Positions 16,659 to 16,869 of a DNA stretch of 16,869 nt are shown here, piece by piece. The DNA comes from Chromera velia. Taxonomy: Eukaryota > Sar > Chromeraceae. Each line of letters begins with the position of its first letter. Position 1 is the first letter of the stretch. The notes beneath the pieces are model-generated. The model did no database searches, was not told the origin of the DNA, and was given only the letters and a program-made list of their open reading frames with translations. Position numbers and translations under genes: made by a program. The stretch spans positions 1-16,869 of the forward strand of contig JAHBMJ010002679.1 of the NCBI GenBank assembly GCA_018398765.1, in the 5' to 3' direction.

Positions 16659-16838
16659 GACACTAGTAGAGACACTAGTAGAGACAAACGTACAATAACA
16701 ACTAAGACTAGAACTAGGGTTGAAACTAGGGTTGAAAGATGTTTAAAACTTTGAGTTGAGTAATAAGTTCGCGAGGAAGTTGGTTTAAAAGTACTTCTAA
16801 AAGGTGCTCCTCTAGGTGCTCCTAGAGGTGCTCTAGGA
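16659..16838 (+). repeat. Cluster of three different 12-bp tandem repeats
   Basis: GACACTAGTAGA repeats at 16659-16670 and 16671-16682. AACTAGGGTTGA repeats at 16712-16723 and 16724-16735, with a partly similar 12-mer before them. GGTGCTCCTCTA-type units lie at 16803, 16815 and 16827. The third set also folds: CCTCTAGG (16809-16816) pairs with CCTAGAGG (16821-16828). All three share a CTAG core but are otherwise unrelated. Confidence 0.85.
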
Positions 16839-16869
16839 AATCCTTCGTAGAAAAAAAGAAAAAAAAAAA

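Larger units (their letters stand above)
15816..16869. other. No gene seen; AT-rich 3' flank
   Basis: This holds the SDR 3' UTR and downstream spacer. I see no canonical AATAAA soon after the stop codon. A 12-nt palindrome ATTCTTAAGAAT lies at 15883-15894. A/T homopolymers occur near 16203-16215, 16230-16246 and 16272-16282, and A-runs end the window. ORFs at 16038-16253 and 16245-16481 (minus) are AT-rich open frames without motifs. Confidence 0.5.

Noticed and set aside
16712-16735. Possible telomere-type repeat (TAGGGTT units)
   Set aside because: Only two 12-bp units, AACTAGGGTTGA, with no run of 6- or 7-bp telomere repeats.
16840-16869. Poly-A end of the window as a retroposon tail or polyadenylated transcript end
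   Set aside because: A-runs interrupted by G in an AT-rich flank, no polyadenylation signal or retrogene body next to it; may just be where the sequence ends.
1-16869. CRISPR array, rRNA, tRNA or bacterial-type operon signals
   Set aside because: No regularly spaced repeats with unique spacers, no tRNA B-box with a matching A-box, no rRNA-like stretch seen; introns and copia structure indicate a eukaryotic nucleus.

Overview
This is a nuclear-type eukaryotic window. It has one clearly readable cellular gene, split by four GT-AG introns, and one degraded Ty1/copia-type LTR retrotransposon. The rest is long stretches of repeat-rich, mostly non-coding DNA. The cellular gene starts with a hydrophobic signal-like segment followed by a Phe after Ser-Ala, the layout of plastid-targeting leaders in algae with complex red-derived plastids (chromerids, diatoms, cryptophytes and relatives). 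A chromerid-like alga is my best guess from this and from the intron and transposon load. That is inference; nothing in the window names the species.

Layout. 1-1800: no supported gene, a few fold-back repeats. 1806-3180: a TATA-like box, then two overlapping unrecognised ORFs (1983-2840 and 2800-3180) that may be a real transcription unit or chance. 3600-3728: first copy of a 129-bp repeat with a 24-nt perfect palindrome; its second copy, in the same orientation, is at 12233-12361. About 5.0-9.85 kb: a copia element in the order gag/zinc knuckle, protease, integrase, reverse transcriptase, RNase H. It carries seven in-frame stops and at least two frameshifts, yet integrase D,D-35-E, RT YVDD and RNase H D-E-D residues are still readable. 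9.85-10.83 kb: T-rich, non-coding. 10829-11326: an ORF with T-ending codons, weakly like part of a tyrosine recombinase. 11.3-13.04 kb: repeats, hairpins and a GC-rich, Z-DNA-prone tract. 13040-15815: five-exon gene for a 315-residue atypical short-chain dehydrogenase/reductase, probably plastid-targeted. 15.8-16.87 kb: AT-rich, with short tandem duplications and poly-A/T runs.

The genes do not form a pathway. The SDR gene is the host component. The copia element, the 129-bp repeats and the recombinase-like fragment are mobile DNA or its remains. The most notable points are the SDR gene's introns, which are filled with GT/GA microsatellites up to the acceptor sites; a cluster of tandem splice donors after its 65-bp exon 3; the paired palindromic 129-bp repeats that differ only by transitions; and the small lesion that removed the protease active site of the copia element. 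I did not find a convincing new multi-gene system.
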